Below, piece by piece: positions 15,939 through 26,478 of a stretch of DNA of 64,000 nt. The stretch comes from Bacteroidales bacterium. GTDB lineage: Bacteria; Bacteroidota; Bacteroidia; Bacteroidales; Paludibacteraceae. How positions within the stretch are numbered: position 1 is the first letter of the stretch; each line of letters starts with the position of its first letter. The position numbers were made by a program, and so were the translations under genes. The notes beneath the pieces are model-generated. The model was not told the DNA's origin, did not search any database, and was given only the letters and a program-made list of their open reading frames with translations. Location of the stretch: NCBI GenBank assembly GCA_015061165.1, contig SUXC01000003.1, forward strand, positions 1 through 64,000, written 5' to 3'.

Positions 15939-18080
15939 ATGAGAAAGGCGAAATTATTAATAACACTTTTGTGCCTCTGTTTGGGGATTATGCCTGTTGC
16001 AGCGCAGTCGGTAACGATAGTTAAGGAGATGCAAAAAAATCCTTATGCCAACGTGTTGGTCATGTACAAGAACGACTTTGGCAGTTTTGAGAAACCTGAT
16101 ATGAGTATTACGTTTCCATACGCGCTTATTCGTATGCACTTGGAGGGTAATGCTCACGAGGTAAAGGCAGCCAAAGAGCGATTGACCTTGGATATGGGGC
16201 AGCTGACGGGCGTAGAGGCACGGGTTACTACCTACTCGAATCAGATACTATTCTTGCTGCGTGCTCCCCGTCATCCAATGATTTATATAGATGGTGGCGA
16301 TGGCTGCGATCAGGTGCTATTGAGCAATATGCAGCAGTTACAACCTAATTGCTTGTATGATTGCACGGTGCAATTTACGTTAGAGGAGGATTTAGTTCCT
16401 CAAACGACCACGCAAGCCCCTAAACGCCAATTCTTTAAGTTTCGCGTTACACCTACCAATGCTGTGGTGACTATTGTGGAGAATGGCGCGCAAGAGATTC
16501 TGCCTATGCGTGAGGGAGGCATAGCGAGCAAAATGCTCAATTATGGTACATATCATTATAGTATTGCTGCGGATAAATACCACACGAAAGAGGGCAGTTT
16601 TACTGTGTCAGCCACGCAAACCGAGATGACGGTGGATTTGCTTCCGCAGTTTGGTTGGCTGACAATCACGGGGGATAATACCTCGCAAGGGGGCTATGTT
16701 TTTGCTACAAATACCGCTACTGGTGGTATGGTACAATTGGGTACTTTACCATTGAATAACAGAGAGATGAGTTCGGGCGTTTATACGCTACGTATTCAAA
16801 AAGAGAAATACAAAGACTATTCCACTACGATTACTATTGAGGATGGCAAGACTACAACTATCCGCCCTTCGTTGGAGGCGAACTTCGCGCAAGTGACTTT
16901 GACAACGAATGAGGGTGCCGATATTTATGTAGATGGCAGTCGTTTGGGTACTACTCGTTGGACGGGTACATTGGAGTTAGGCGAGCATAGTGTAGAAACG
17001 CGCCAAGCAAGCCACCATTCAGCCTATACGAATGTGCGTATCACACCACAAAGTGCAGGACAGACTGTTACGCTCAATAATCCGTTGCCTATCTATGGCT
17101 CGTTGATTGTGGACGGTTCGCCTGCGGATGTGGCTGTATATGTGGATGGAAAGAAAGTGGGCACCAGTCCATTGTTTGTTAGTGAGTTGCTGATAGGTAC
17201 ACATACTGTACGTTTGGAGAAAGACGGATATGACCAGCAAGAAAAGACGGTGCAGATAGCAGAAAACCAAGAGAGTATGTTGGACTTTACGCTGACAAAG
17301 ACCGTTGCCAAAGCGCCAGTAGTTCCTGCCGTACCACAAGGCGGAGCAGTAGAAACTATCACCGTTAAGGGTGTGTCGTTTAATCTGATTAAGGTGCAGG
17401 GTGGCACGTTCACAATGGGTGCAACCTCTGAGCAGGGTAGTGATGCTTATAGCGATGAAAAGCCAATGCATCAAGTGACGTTGTCGGATTACTATATTGG
17501 TGAAACGGAGGTGACACAAGAGTTGTGGCAAGCAGTGATGGGCACAACCATTCAAGAGCAAGCAAAGAAAGGTTCGTATGATACTTCATTGTATGGTGTA
17601 GGCAACAGCTATCCTATGTATTATATTAGTTGGGATGATTGCCAAACATTTATCACAAAACTCAATCAATTGACGGGCAAGAACTTCCGTTTGCCTACTG
17701 AAGCGGAGTGGGAGTATGCTGCTCGCGGTGGTCAGAAGAGTAGAGGGTATAAGTATGCAGGTAGCAATACCTTGAGCGATGTGGCTTGGTACACGGGTAA
17801 TAGTGGCAGCAAGACACACCCTGTGAAACAAAAACAAGCAAATGAATTGGGCTTGTATGATATGACTGGTAATGTATGGGAATGGTGTCAAGATTGGCAT
17901 GGCAGTTATAGCAGCAATGCGCAGACTAACCCTACGGGTCCTTCGTCGGGGTCCACCCGCGTGTATCGGGGCGGTGGCTGGTACAACGATGCTTCCAGCT
18001 GTCGCGTTGCCTGCCGTGACTACTACTCTCCTGGCTATCGCGACAACGGCCTTGGATTCCGTGTTGTTCTTCTCCCATAG
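15939..18080 (+). CDS. Secreted PEGA-repeat protein with SUMF1/formylglycine-generating-like domain
   Basis: 713 residues with a signal peptide (cleavage probably after VAAQ, about 23). The middle has beta-rich PEGA-type repeats, clearest at about 315-375 (GADIYVDGSRLGTT) and 385-450 (ADVAVYVDGKKVGTSP). The C-terminal quarter (about 475-713) is an FGE-sulfatase/SUMF1 fold: GGTFTMGATSEQGSDAYSDE, then VTQELWQAVMG, FRLPTEAEWEYAARGG, GNVWEWCQDW and RVYRGGGW. True FGEs oxidise a sulfatase cysteine or serine to formylglycine, but many bacterial members are binding or structural. No sulfatase is nearby. PEGA repeats suggest a surface or envelope role. Confidence 0.88.
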   Translation: MRKAKLLITLLCLCLGIMPVAAQSVTIVKEMQKNPYANVLVMYKNDFGSFEKPDMSITFPYALIRMHLEGNAHEVKAAKERLTLDMGQLTGVEARVTTYSNQILFLLRAPRHPMIYIDGGDGCDQVLLSNMQQLQPNCLYDCTVQFTLEEDLVPQTTTQAPKRQFFKFRVTPTNAVVTIVENGAQEILPMREGGIASKMLNYGTYHYSIAADKYHTKEGSFTVSATQTEMTVDLLPQFGWLTITGDNTSQGGYVFATNTATGGMVQLGTLPLNNREMSSGVYTLRIQKEKYKDYSTTITIEDGKTTTIRPSLEANFAQVTLTTNEGADIYVDGSRLGTTRWTGTLELGEHSVETRQASHHSAYTNVRITPQSAGQTVTLNNPLPIYGSLIVDGSPADVAVYVDGKKVGTSPLFVSELLIGTHTVRLEKDGYDQQEKTVQIAENQESMLDFTLTKTVAKAPVVPAVPQGGAVETITVKGVSFNLIKVQGGTFTMGATSEQGSDAYSDEKPMHQVTLSDYYIGETEVTQELWQAVMGTTIQEQAKKGSYDTSLYGVGNSYPMYYISWDDCQTFITKLNQLTGKNFRLPTEAEWEYAARGGQKSRGYKYAGSNTLSDVAWYTGNSGSKTHPVKQKQANELGLYDMTGNVWEWCQDWHGSYSSNAQTNPTGPSSGSTRVYRGGGWYNDASSCRVACRDYYSPGYRDNGLGFRVVLLP

Positions 18081-18283
18081 TTTATTGCAGCCCATTTTTG
18101 CCATAAGCTAATCAAAGCAATACAACGAAGGCGGAGTGGGCAAGGGACGAAGCCCAAACAAAGCCAAGAAAGTATTGCTTTGATGAATACTATGGTACAT
18201 GTTCGCTGGCTTTGCTTGTAGTGTAGGGCGTAAGGGGTAAAGTGTAGAGTGGAAGGTGTAAAGGCAGGAGTAAGAGAAAGCGA
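18081..18283. other. Structured intergenic region with 12-bp inverted repeat
   Basis: No gene seen. TCAAAGCAATAC at 18112-18123 is perfectly complementary to 18172-18183, enclosing a GGGC/GCCC hairpin. Then GTGTAAA-type heptamers follow at about 18218-18265. It may act as a terminator-like structure or be a small palindromic repeat element. Confidence 0.6.
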
Positions 18284-18374
18284 AATCCAAAAATATTGCC
18301 ATAAATTCGGAATACAATCCAAAAATATTGCCATAAATTCGGAATACAATCCAAAAATATTGCCATAAATTTGG
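18284..18374. repeat. 32-bp tandem repeat running into a promoter
   Basis: A partial unit (18284-18310) and two full 32-bp units (18311-18342, 18343-18374) with the core CCAAAAATATTGCCATAAAT. The last unit differs by one base (ATTTGG instead of ATTCGG), and that change supplies the TTTG of the next promoter. Confidence 0.9.
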
Positions 18375-18401
18375 AAAATACAGAAAAAATGATTACCTTT
18401 G
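18370..18401 (+). promoter_or_regulatory. Promoter of the DUF4143 ATPase
   Basis: TTTG at 18370-18373, a 20-nt spacer and TACCTTTG at 18394-18401. The upstream element is contributed by the end of the 32-bp tandem repeat. Confidence 0.78.
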
Positions 18402-18452
18402 CAGCGTTTTTCGAACTAACCATAATAAGATAATCCACAAAACTCAATCGCT

Positions 18453-19583
18453 ATGATACAACGAACGCTGCAAAAGGTATTGACACAGTACCTTGGAAAA
18501 GGTAAAGCCATTCTGCTAATTGGTGCACGACAAGTTGGAAAGTCCACCCTGTTTCGTATGATGACACAGACTATGCCAGAGGATAATATCCTGTGGCTCA
18601 ACTGCGACCTGCAAAGTGTGCGTGATATGCTATATAATCCTTCGCTTGCAGGCTTACAACTGTTGATAAATAACAAGGCTGTGGTTGTGATAGATGAGGC
18701 ACAACGAGTGGAAAACATCGGATTGACACTCAAAGTAATAGTGGATAATTTCCCTAACATTCAGTTGTTAGTTACAGGTTCTTCGGTACTGGATTTGCAC
18801 AGCAAAATCAACGAACCACTCACTGGACGCAAAATAGAATATCATCTTTTCCCTATTTCTACGGGCGAGTTATATGCAGCCAAAGGATTGATAACCACCA
18901 ATGAAATGCTGGAGACGCGTTTGATATATGGTAGTTATCCTGATGTATTGTTTGGTAGTCTTCCACCCGAAAAGGCTTTGACGGAGTTGACGGAGAGTTA
19001 TCTCTATAAAGACATCTTGGATTTGGAGGGTATGCGTAAACCTGCTGTGCTGCAAAAGTTATTAGTAGCATTGGCTTTGCAGATAGGTAGCGAGGTTTCG
19101 TACCATGAACTCAGCAAGACGGTCGAAGTGGATAGCAAGACTGTGGAGAAATATATTGATATTCTGGAGAAATGCTATATCGTATTCCGTTTGAACAGCT
19201 TCAGCAGGAATATCCGCACAGAGCTAACTAAAGGGAAAAAGATCTATTTCTATGACTTGGGCGTTCGTAATGCGGTACTACAAGCCTTTGCTCCATTAGA
19301 ATTGCGACAGGATAAAGGGGCATTGTGGGAAAACTTCTTTATTGCTGAGCGCATAAAATATAATCATTATTCCGACCGTTTGGTAAAGTCCTATTTTTGG
19401 CGTACCACAGAAAAGCAAGAGATTGATTATATTGAAGAGTCAAATGGTGAATTGCATCTGTTCGAGATGAAATGGAGTGAAAAGAAACAATCAGCAAAAA
19501 TACCTAACTTGTTTATCGAACAATATCACCCACAAAAAACAGATGTGATAACTACGGCAAACTACCTACCGTTTTTGATATAA
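18453..19583 (+). CDS. AAA-type ATPase with DUF4143 domain
   Basis: 376 residues. Walker A is GARQVGKST near 24-32 and Walker B VVVIDEAQ near 74-81; LVTGSSVLDL is the sensor-like strand. The C-terminal DUF4143 part includes SYLYKDILDLEGM, a winged-helix-like segment (LSKTVEVDSKTVEKYIDIL) and a nuclease-like stretch with EIDYIEESNGELHLFEMKW. Such proteins are very common in Bacteroidales, and their cellular role is not established. It stands alone with its own promoter and has no adjacent partner gene. Confidence 0.9.
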   Translation: MIQRTLQKVLTQYLGKGKAILLIGARQVGKSTLFRMMTQTMPEDNILWLNCDLQSVRDMLYNPSLAGLQLLINNKAVVVIDEAQRVENIGLTLKVIVDNFPNIQLLVTGSSVLDLHSKINEPLTGRKIEYHLFPISTGELYAAKGLITTNEMLETRLIYGSYPDVLFGSLPPEKALTELTESYLYKDILDLEGMRKPAVLQKLLVALALQIGSEVSYHELSKTVEVDSKTVEKYIDILEKCYIVFRLNSFSRNIRTELTKGKKIYFYDLGVRNAVLQAFAPLELRQDKGALWENFFIAERIKYNHYSDRLVKSYFWRTTEKQEIDYIEESNGELHLFEMKWSEKKQSAKIPNLFIEQYHPQKTDVITTANYLPFLI

Positions 19584-19599
19584 ATTGTTAAATGTGTGA

Positions 19600-19836
19600 A
19601 CGTGTGAACGGGACGTTCTAAAAAGAATTATATGTACATGCAGGATAATATAATACATATAATACATTTAAAAATCACCTGTTCACATGTTCACTTGTAC
19701 ACAAAAACTCAACTAAAAAGAAAGGCTATCCACCGCTTATCCACCGCTTATCCACCCGATGGACCCCCCCCCTAATTTCCCCCTCAAGGGGAGGGAGTGT
19801 AAGGGTAAAGGCAAGGAATATGCTCGGCGGGAAATT
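19600..19836. other. Repeat-rich gap between DUF4143 and gltX genes
   Basis: Contains GTGTGAAC words, TGTTCAC words, the 38-bp block at 19724-19761 identical to 86-123, and a C-rich/G-rich stretch near 19766-19797 (CCCCCTCAAGGGGAGGG). A reverse-orientation relative of the last lies within the DUF5675 gene near 62590-62620. No gene seen. Confidence 0.65.
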
Positions 19837-21399
19837 TTATCCCAACTTCTCCAATGCAGTGCGAACACGGCGGAGGGTTTCCTCTTTGCCAAGTACATCA
19901 GTGATGTTCCATATATGTGGACCACGTGCAGCGCCTACCAAACAGATACGGAAAGCATTCATCACGATTCCTACACCATACTCCTTCTCGGCAATCCAAG
20001 GCATCACAAGATTATCCAAGCCCTCGGCGGACCAATCCTCATGTGCCTCCAATAAAGCCAACATCTCAGTCATGTGCTTAGGAGAGTCCTCTTTCCAACG
20101 CTTCTTCAGCGACTTCTCGTCGTACTCCGTAGGAGCCACGAAGAAGAAATTTACTTGCTCCCACAATTCGGAAACGAAGTTCACGCGGTCCTTGGTGAGA
20201 CCTATCACTTTCGCTACTATATTAGGCGATGAGGCGAGAGGCGAAGAGGCGAAAGGCACGGAATACTCGCTAAGGCGAGATTTCAAGATAGGCATAAACT
20301 GCTCTGCCAAGTCCTCGTTGCTGCGGAGTTGGAGGTATTGGTGGTTGAACCACTTGCCTTTCTCATAGTCGAACTTCGCACCTGACTTGCTCACGCGCTC
20401 CAGTGAGAACTGCTCAATGAGTTCTTGCATAGTGTACATCTCTTGGTCGCCCGTAGCATGCCAACCGAGCAAAGCCAGGAAATTAATCACAGCCTCTGGA
20501 TAATAGCCCTCCTCGCGGTAACCCGATGATACAGAGCCATCTTTCTGATTGTGGAACTCCAATGGGAACACAGGGAACCCAAGACGGTCGCCGTCGCGTT
20601 TAGATAGCTTACCGTTGCCGTCTGGCTTCAATAGCAGTGGCAAGTGTGCAAACTCAGGCATAGTCTCTTCCCAACCAAATGCCTTATACAATAGCACGTG
20701 GAGTGGGGCGCTCGGCAACCACTCTTCGCCACGAATCACATGGCTAATCTCCATCAGATGGTCATCCACGATATTGGCAAGGTGGTATGTAGGCAGGTCA
20801 TCTGCGGACTTATAAAGCACCTTATCATCGAGGATATTGGAGTTTATCACCACTTCGCCACGAATGAGGTCGTGTACATGCACATCCATATTAGGCTCTA
20901 CCTTGAAGCGAACCACATACTTCTCGCCATTGGCGATGCGTGCCCCTACTTCCTCTTGGCTGAGCGTCAATGAGTTCACCATCTGCTCGCGGGTGCGGGC
21001 ATCGTATTGGAAATTGGCAATCTCAGCGCGCTTTGCCTCCAGTTGCTCTGGGGTATCGAACGCAATATAGGCATTGCCCGAAGCGAGGAGCTCATCCACA
21101 TACTTGTGGTAAATCTCGCGGCGCTCACTCTGGCGGTAAGGACCGTGGTCGCCCTTGCCATTAGGAGCATCTTGGCAAATACCTTCATCAATCTCAATAC
21201 CAAGCCAAGCAAGGGCTTCGGTGATATATTCTTCGGCTCCTGGCACAAAGCGTGTGGAGTCGGTATCCTCTATACGAAGTAGCATGTCGCCACCGTGTTG
21301 GCGAGCAAATAGGTAGTTAAACAAGGCAGTACGCACACCGCCGATATGCAACGCGCCTGTTGGACTGGGCGCAAAACGAACGCGAACCTTTCTATTCAT
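19837..21399 (-). CDS. gltX: Glutamyl-tRNA synthetase
   Basis: Class I synthetase that charges tRNA-Glu. 520 residues. The HIGH signature is in [13 protein letters not shown] near 9-21, and the KMSKS equivalent is [11 protein letters not shown] near 260. The anticodon-binding C-terminal half contains an in-frame heptamer repeat at about 380-391 ([12 protein letters not shown]), between helices of the anticodon-binding region. The rest is full length and intact. It lies 38 nt downstream of the AI-2E-type permease gene on the same strand and probably shares its transcript. Confidence 0.96.
   Translation of the reverse strand: MNRKVRVRFAPSPTGALHIGGVRTALFNYLFARQHGGDMLLRIEDTDSTRFVPGAEEYITEALAWLGIEIDEGICQDAPNGKGDHGPYRQSERREIYHKYVDELLASGNAYIAFDTPEQLEAKRAEIANFQYDARTREQMVNSLTLSQEEVGARIANGEKYVVRFKVEPNMDVHVHDLIRGEVVINSNILDDKVLYKSADDLPTYHLANIVDDHLMEISHVIRGEEWLPSAPLHVLLYKAFGWEETMPEFAHLPLLLKPDGNGKLSKRDGDRLGFPVFPLEFHNQKDGSVSSGYREEGYYPEAVINFLALLGWHATGDQEMYTMQELIEQFSLERVSKSGAKFDYEKGKWFNHQYLQLRSNEDLAEQFMPILKSRLSEYSVPFASSPLASSPNIVAKVIGLTKDRVNFVSELWEQVNFFFVAPTEYDEKSLKKRWKEDSPKHMTEMLALLEAHEDWSAEGLDNLVMPWIAEKEYGVGIVMNAFRICLVGAARGPHIWNITDVLGKEETLRRVRTALEKLG
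20226..20262. repeat. In-frame heptamer repeat inside gltX (AGGCGAA words)
   Basis: Five words of AGGCGAA/AGGCGAG type with one-base spacers, read on the opposite strand as the peptide [11 protein letters not shown]. Confidence 0.85.
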
Positions 21400-21408
21400 T
21401 GTTAAAGG

Positions 21409-21437
21409 AGTTTTAAAAGTTCTAAAAGTATTAAGAG
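21409..21437. repeat. Nonamer repeat between gltX and the AI-2E-type gene
   Basis: AGTTTTAAA, AGTTCTAAA, AGTATTAAG, AGTTATT in succession. It is the same 9-base word class as upstream of ferritin at 10494-10534. Confidence 0.75.
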
Positions 21438-22604
21438 TTATTTCTTTATTTTACGATTTTTGAGGAATGGGATATTCCACGATGAACGCGGAAGGGGTTT
21501 GGTCATATCATCGGAGATATGCAGCACAAAGCGTTTGTAGTAGGATACGAGTAGGGTAGTGACAGGCAGGGCAATAATCATACCCACAAAACCGAGCAGC
21601 GATCCCCATATCGACAGACTGAGCAATATCCATGCAGGGCCCATGCCCGTGACATTGCCCATGATAGTAGGGACAAGTACCATATCTTGAATCGTTTGTA
21701 CAATGATAAACACCGCTGCAATGCAGAGCATTACTACCCATACAGGGCGACCCGTCTCAGCAGACTGAATAAGTCCTAAAATAATACAAGGTGGAATACC
21801 CAATGCCTGCAAATAAGGCACCAAATTCAGCACACCGATAAACAAACCAATACCGATACCCATTGGCAAGCCAATAATCTGAAAACCAATGGCAAATAGA
21901 ATACCCACAATACTCGCTACCAGTGCTTGTCCACGGAAATAGGCATTCATATTGCGATCAAGGTCACTTATCAGCATCACAATGCTATCGCGAAAACGAT
22001 TAGGGATATATTTATGCCAATTCGTGGAAATCTTCTCGTAGTCAATCAGCAGGAAGATGATATACAATATACATATAAATGCCACAGCCAAACCCATAAT
22101 GGCATTCACGCCACTACTAATCCAATCGCCCAAAATAGGAATAACTTTCTTAATACCTTGTTGCACCTCTTCAGAGTTGATAAGTGTCTTAATATCAATA
22201 CTCTGGATAATCTCCTCTATACGCTCATTGACCTCAGGTGAGAAATATTCGTTGCCGTCCCATTGGCTCACATATGTCTTGACGCTCTGCGAGAGCGATG
22301 TGGCTTGGCGACTAATAGCAGGCACTACGGCAGCCACCGTACCCGTGAGCAGACCTATCACCAATAGAAGCGTTACAACGATTGACAACACGCGATTCTT
22401 CAATCGGCACTTATGTTGAAAGAAATTCACGATAGGTGCCAACATATATGCCACCACAAAACTAATCAAGAATGGCAATAATACTCCGCTTAATCGGCGA
22501 ACTAATAGGTACAGCGCAACCAAGACTGCGATGGTAATCACACTGCGGATAATAGTTTCTCTGCTGAAAACAGAAGCGTTGCTCTCTACTGTGTTTTTGG
22601 ACAT
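21438..22604 (-). CDS. AI-2E family (PerM-like) membrane transporter
   Basis: 388 residues from the ATG at 22604 (MSKNTVESN). An in-frame start 39 nt upstream falls inside the -7 promoter element and can be excluded. The family layout is clear: paired hydrophobic segments at the start ([35 protein letters not shown]), a soluble middle region with a coiled stretch, then several more membrane helices with the conserved GLPMGIGIG and [14 protein letters not shown] loops. Members export autoinducer-2 or ions, or are of unknown function; no specific substrate can be given. Confidence 0.9.
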   Translation of the reverse strand: MSKNTVESNASVFSRETIIRSVITIAVLVALYLLVRRLSGVLLPFLISFVVAYMLAPIVNFFQHKCRLKNRVLSIVVTLLLVIGLLTGTVAAVVPAISRQATSLSQSVKTYVSQWDGNEYFSPEVNERIEEIIQSIDIKTLINSEEVQQGIKKVIPILGDWISSGVNAIMGLAVAFICILYIIFLLIDYEKISTNWHKYIPNRFRDSIVMLISDLDRNMNAYFRGQALVASIVGILFAIGFQIIGLPMGIGIGLFIGVLNLVPYLQALGIPPCIILGLIQSAETGRPVWVVMLCIAAVFIIVQTIQDMVLVPTIMGNVTGMGPAWILLSLSIWGSLLGFVGMIIALPVTTLLVSYYKRFVLHISDDMTKPLPRSSWNIPFLKNRKIKK

Positions 22605-22640
22605 ACTAATTGATTTTGCTGACAAAAGCCAAATTTGGTG

Positions 22641-22648
22641 CAAAGTTA
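22641..22648 (-). promoter_or_regulatory. -7 element of the AI-2E-type gene and gltX
   Basis: TAACTTTG on the minus strand. The upstream -33 element is poor. It determines the start codon choice of the downstream gene. Confidence 0.6.
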
Positions 22649-22707
22649 CAAAAAAAATGTCATATATGAAAATAAAATAAAAAAATCTTATCTTTTTTGC
22701 TTTTTAC

Positions 22708-22738
22708 TTGCCTATATGCGAAAATAATCGTACCTTTG
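22708..22738 (+). promoter_or_regulatory. Promoter of pycB-like gene and serC
   Basis: TTG at 22708-22710, a 20-nt spacer and TACCTTTG at 22731-22738. Confidence 0.8.
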
Positions 22739-22812
22739 CACGATAATTGTTAAGATATTGTTAAGTATTGATGCAATACCCATTTTTGAACCCTTAAAAC
22801 TAATTACATAAT

Positions 22813-24729
22813 ATGGCAAAAAAAGAAATTCAATTCTCCCTCGTCTATCGCGACATGTGGCAGAGTAGTGGCAAGTATGTGCCACGCAAAGATCAGTTGG
22901 CAAAGATTGCTCCCGTCATCATTGATATGGGTTGCTTTGACCGCGTAGAAACCAATGGCGGTGCCAGCGAACAAGTGAACCTTCTTTATGGAGAAAACCC
23001 CAATATAGCAGTACGCACCTTCACCAAGCCCTTCAACGAGGCAGGTATTAAGACCCACATGCTGGACCGTGGTCTCAACGCATTGCGTATGAACCCTGTG
23101 CCTGCGGATGTGCGCCAACTGATGTATAAAGTGAAGCACGCGCAAGGTGTGGACATCACGCGTATCTTCTGTGGACTCAACGACCCTCGCAATATTATCC
23201 CATCCATCAAATGGGCGAAGGAAGCAGGCATGACCGCGCAAGCGACCATGTGTATTACCTATTCTAAGGTGCACAATGCGGAATACTATATCAACCTCGC
23301 AGAGGAACTCATCTCCAACGGCGCACAAGAGATCTGCCTCAAGGATATGGCGGGTATCGGTCGCCCTGCTATGCTCGGCACTATCGTGGCTGCTATCAAG
23401 GAGAAGCATCCTGACATTATCATCCAATACCACGGTCACTCAGGTCCAGGCTTCTCTGTAGCCAGTATGTTGGAGGTGGCTAAGGCAGGTGGCGACGTGT
23501 TGGACGTAGCTATGGAGCCACTCAGTTGGGGTATGGTGCACCCAGACGTGATTACCATCCAATCTATGCTCAAAGATGCAGGCTTCCTCGTGAAGGATAT
23601 CAATATGAAGGCGTACATGGAGGCACGCTCGCTCACCCAATCGTTTATCGATGACTTCCTCGGCTACTGGATTGACCCACGCAACTCGAAGATGACTTCG
23701 CTGCTCGTAGGTTGCGGTCTGCCAGGTGGTATGATGGGCTCGCTCATGGCTGACCTCAAGGGTATGCATGCGGCTATCAACGCCAACCTCGTGAAACGTG
23801 GTCTAAGTGCCCTCAGCGAGGACGAATTGCTGGTTGAGCTCTTTGATGAAGTACAACGTATCTGGCCTATGCTCGGTACACCTTGCCTTGTAACCCCATT
23901 CTCGCAATATGTGAAGAATGCTGCGCTCATGAACCTCTACAGCAAGTCCATGGGCGAGAAACCATTCACCCGCATGGACCCTGCTATGTGGGGCATGATT
24001 CTTGGCAAGTCGGGTAAACTGCCTGGCGAACTCGCACCAGAGATCATCGAACTCGCCAAGGAAAAAGGTTTGGAGTTCTATACCGATGACCCACAAGCCC
24101 TCTATCCAGATGTTCTCCCACAATTCATTGCAGAGATGGAAGAGAAAGGTTGGGACCGTGGTCAAGATGACGAGGAACTCTTTGAGTTCGCAATGCACGA
24201 GAAGCAATACCGCGAGTATAAGTCGGGTCAAGCCAAAGAGCAGTTCAACAAGGACTTGCTCGAGCGTATGGAAAAAGCAGCGCAAGGTGGCAAACAAGTT
24301 ACCTTTATCTCTGCTGCTGACAAACGCGCTATCTTGCATCCTAACGCTGAACCATTGGAGGCAACGCTCTCTGGTAAGGTGATGTGGGAACTTGATTTCA
24401 ACGAGGACAGCAAATCTCCTGCATTGGGTACATTCTACAAACAAGGCGATGTGGTATGCTACCTGCAAACGCCTCATGGCATCGAGCCAATCCGTGCGTT
24501 TGAGCATTGCCGTGTAGTGGCTATCGACAAAGAGCAAGGTGCTACCGCGGTCAAAGGCGATGCACTCTGCTGGGTGGAGAAAGCCGACCTCGTAGAGGAG
24601 ATTATCACCGATGTCAAAGGTGCTGCCAAGAAGGTTAAAGATGCCATCAAAGACGCAGTCAAGAAAGCCGACACCGAGATCATCGAAGGCACCAAAAGCA
24701 ATTGGAAAATGACGAAAAACCATAAATAA
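22813..24729 (+). CDS. Oxaloacetate decarboxylase alpha / pyruvate carboxylase subunit B-like protein
   Basis: 638 residues. The first about 470 form the carboxyltransferase TIM barrel: [21 protein letters not shown], the metal-binding H-x-H (YHGHSGPG) and [10 protein letters not shown]. The following PYC/OAD region is typical of subunits that move CO2 between biotin and pyruvate/oxaloacetate. The C-terminal stretch (about 515-590) resembles a biotinyl domain (LSGKV ... GDVVCYLQ) but lacks the AMKM lysine; the equivalent position reads TPHGIEP. So it cannot be biotinylated there and would need a separate biotin carrier, none of which is in the window. A short alanine/lysine-rich tail follows. 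serC starts 2 nt after its stop. Confidence 0.88.
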   Translation: MAKKEIQFSLVYRDMWQSSGKYVPRKDQLAKIAPVIIDMGCFDRVETNGGASEQVNLLYGENPNIAVRTFTKPFNEAGIKTHMLDRGLNALRMNPVPADVRQLMYKVKHAQGVDITRIFCGLNDPRNIIPSIKWAKEAGMTAQATMCITYSKVHNAEYYINLAEELISNGAQEICLKDMAGIGRPAMLGTIVAAIKEKHPDIIIQYHGHSGPGFSVASMLEVAKAGGDVLDVAMEPLSWGMVHPDVITIQSMLKDAGFLVKDINMKAYMEARSLTQSFIDDFLGYWIDPRNSKMTSLLVGCGLPGGMMGSLMADLKGMHAAINANLVKRGLSALSEDELLVELFDEVQRIWPMLGTPCLVTPFSQYVKNAALMNLYSKSMGEKPFTRMDPAMWGMILGKSGKLPGELAPEIIELAKEKGLEFYTDDPQALYPDVLPQFIAEMEEKGWDRGQDDEELFEFAMHEKQYREYKSGQAKEQFNKDLLERMEKAAQGGKQVTFISAADKRAILHPNAEPLEATLSGKVMWELDFNEDSKSPALGTFYKQGDVVCYLQTPHGIEPIRAFEHCRVVAIDKEQGATAVKGDALCWVEKADLVEEIITDVKGAAKKVKDAIKDAVKKADTEIIEGTKSNWKMTKNHK

Positions 24730-24731
24730 CC

Positions 24732-25826
24732 ATGAAGAAATACAATTTCAACGCAGGACCAAGTATCCTGCCCGCAGAAGTGATCAAACAAACAGCAGAC
24801 GCTGTTATCGATTTCCAAGGCGAAGGCCTGAGTATTCTTGAGATTTCTCACCGCGCCAAGTATTTCCAACCCGTTGTAGATGAGGCAGAAGCACTCATGA
24901 AAGAGTTGCTGAATATCCCAGAGGGCTATCGTGTGATTTTCGTGGGCGGTGGTGCCAGTATGCAATTCTGCATGGTGCCTTTCAACTGCCTGGAGCACAA
25001 AGCTGCTTACCTCAATACGGGCGTGTGGTCGAAGAAGGCCATCAAAGAGGCAAAGGCCTTTGGCGAAGTGGTAGAGGTGGCTACCTCTGCTGCGGATAAC
25101 TTCACCCATATCCCTATGGATTTTGAAGTACCACAAGATGCTGATTATCTGCATATCACAACCAACAATACTATCTATGGTACCGAGATTTCCGATGAGA
25201 AACTCCAAGCTATTTACGCAAAGAAAGGCAATGTGCCATTGATTGCAGATATGTCATCCGATATCCTTGCTCGACCTATAGACGTGAGCCAATACGATAT
25301 CATTTACGGTGGCGCACAGAAGAACCTCGCTCCTGCAGGTGTTACCTTCGTAATTGTGAAAGAGGCATTTTTAGGTAAAGTGAGCCGCCATATCCCAACG
25401 ATGTTGGATTATCGTACCCACGTAGAGAACGGCAGTATGTTCAACACTCCTCCTGTATTGCCTATCTATACCGCTATGCTCACCCTGCGTTGGCTGAAAG
25501 CCAATGGCGGATTGGAGGCAGCATTAGAGCGCAATATGGCTAAAGCAGATTTGCTATACAAAGCCATTGATGAGAGCAAGATCTTCGAGGGTACTGCTAA
25601 GAAAGAGGATCGCTCGATGATGAATATCTGCTTTGTGTTGAAACCTGAGTATGCACACTTGCAAGACGACTTCTTCAAGTTCGCTACGGCTAAGGGTATG
25701 GTGGGTATCAAGGGACACCGCCTCGTAGGTGGCTTCCGCGCAAGTACCTACAATGCTATGACTCTCGAGGGCGTACAAGCCCTGGTGGACTGCATGAAGG
25801 AGTACGAGCAATCGCTCAATCTTTGA
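24732..25826 (+). CDS. serC: Phosphoserine aminotransferase
   Basis: PLP enzyme converting 3-phosphohydroxypyruvate and glutamate to phosphoserine, in serine and pyridoxine synthesis. 364 residues, full length. Starts [13 protein letters not shown], has the cofactor phosphate region [18 protein letters not shown], and the Schiff-base lysine in [11 protein letters not shown] near 198. It ends with GGFRAS..YNAM as in the family. It is translationally close to the pycB-like gene (2-nt gap). serA, which often follows, is absent. Confidence 0.96.
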   Translation: MKKYNFNAGPSILPAEVIKQTADAVIDFQGEGLSILEISHRAKYFQPVVDEAEALMKELLNIPEGYRVIFVGGGASMQFCMVPFNCLEHKAAYLNTGVWSKKAIKEAKAFGEVVEVATSAADNFTHIPMDFEVPQDADYLHITTNNTIYGTEISDEKLQAIYAKKGNVPLIADMSSDILARPIDVSQYDIIYGGAQKNLAPAGVTFVIVKEAFLGKVSRHIPTMLDYRTHVENGSMFNTPPVLPIYTAMLTLRWLKANGGLEAALERNMAKADLLYKAIDESKIFEGTAKKEDRSMMNICFVLKPEYAHLQDDFFKFATAKGMVGIKGHRLVGGFRASTYNAMTLEGVQALVDCMKEYEQSLNL

Positions 25827-25844
25827 TATCTACTTCATACAATA

Positions 25845-25879
25845 AGAAATGCACCTCCTATTAGGGTGCATTTCTTTCT
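25845..25879. terminator. Bidirectional terminator between serC and rlmH
   Basis: AGAAATGCACC (25845-25855) pairs with GGTGCATTTCT (25865-25875). T-rich sequence follows on the plus strand. It separates two convergent units. Confidence 0.8.
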
Positions 25880-25881
25880 TC

Positions 25882-25918
25882 TTGCCTTTCGCCTCTCGCC
25901 TCTAACCTCTCGCCTACT
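25882..25918. repeat. Heptamer repeat, GCCTCTC-type words
   Basis: GCCTTTC, GCCTCTC, GCCTCTA, ACCTCTC, GCCTACT in line, ending over the last codon of rlmH. Confidence 0.8.
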
Positions 25919-26384
25919 CATGATGATAGGGTTCACCGCGTAGGATAGTCATAGCGCGATAGATCTGCTCAATCAGGAATAATCGTACCATTTGGTGCGA
26001 GAAGGTCATCTGGCTGAGTGAGATTTTACCATTCGCACGCTCATATACCGCCTGTGAGAATCCATACGGACCACCAATAGCAAACACTACATCGCGACCA
26101 GCCGACATCTTCTTCTGCATCACTTGCGCAAACTCCATGGAGCGATACTCCTTGCCATGCTCATCCAGCAGGATGAGTTCGGTGGCAGGTGTCACGGCAC
26201 GCAAAATCATTTCGCCTTCGGCTTGCTTCTGCTGTTCGGGGGTGAGGGCTTTGGTGTTGCGTAGTTCAGGAATGACCTGCACCTTCACGGGCAGGTAATG
26301 TGTCAATCGCTTTAGATATTCCTGACACAGTGCCTCAATATGTGGGTCGGTTGTCTTGCCGACAAACAGCAGGGTGGTGGTCAT
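25914..26384 (-). CDS. rlmH: 23S rRNA pseudouridine-1915 N3-methyltransferase
   Basis: SPOUT-class methyltransferase acting on helix 69 of 23S rRNA in 70S ribosomes. 156 residues, the normal length. The knotted SAM site is seen as LLDEHGKEYRS, VFAIGGPYGFS and the C-terminal RLFLIEQIYRAMTILRGEPY. It is the last gene of the leftward lysS-gpsA-pgi-terB/dnaJ-rlmH run. Confidence 0.95.
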   Translation of the reverse strand: MTTTLLFVGKTTDPHIEALCQEYLKRLTHYLPVKVQVIPELRNTKALTPEQQKQAEGEMILRAVTPATELILLDEHGKEYRSMEFAQVMQKKMSAGRDVVFAIGGPYGFSQAVYERANGKISLSQMTFSHQMVRLFLIEQIYRAMTILRGEPYHHE

Positions 26385-26391
26385 TGTCTTT

Positions 26392-26478
26392 CTTAGTTTA
26401 TAGTGTAAGGTGTAAAGGCATGTGTTATGCGGCTTCGCCGCTATCCGTGCCTCATCGCCTCTTGCCTAATCACCTATT
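26392..26478. repeat. Mixed heptamer repeats between rlmH and terB/dnaJ genes
   Basis: GTTTATA/GTGTAAG words, then GCGGCTTCGCCGC (a palindrome shared with 27269 and, in complement, 31780), then GCCTCAT/GCCTCTT words. The order repeats the arrangement found at 27229-27325 and 31739-31866. Confidence 0.8.

Noticed and set aside
18284..18374. Possible CRISPR array
   Set aside because: The 32-bp units are directly adjacent with no spacers and there are no cas genes in the window.
22605..22643. Longer N-terminus for the AI-2E-type transporter
   Set aside because: The candidate start lies within the -7 promoter element, so it would not be in the transcript.
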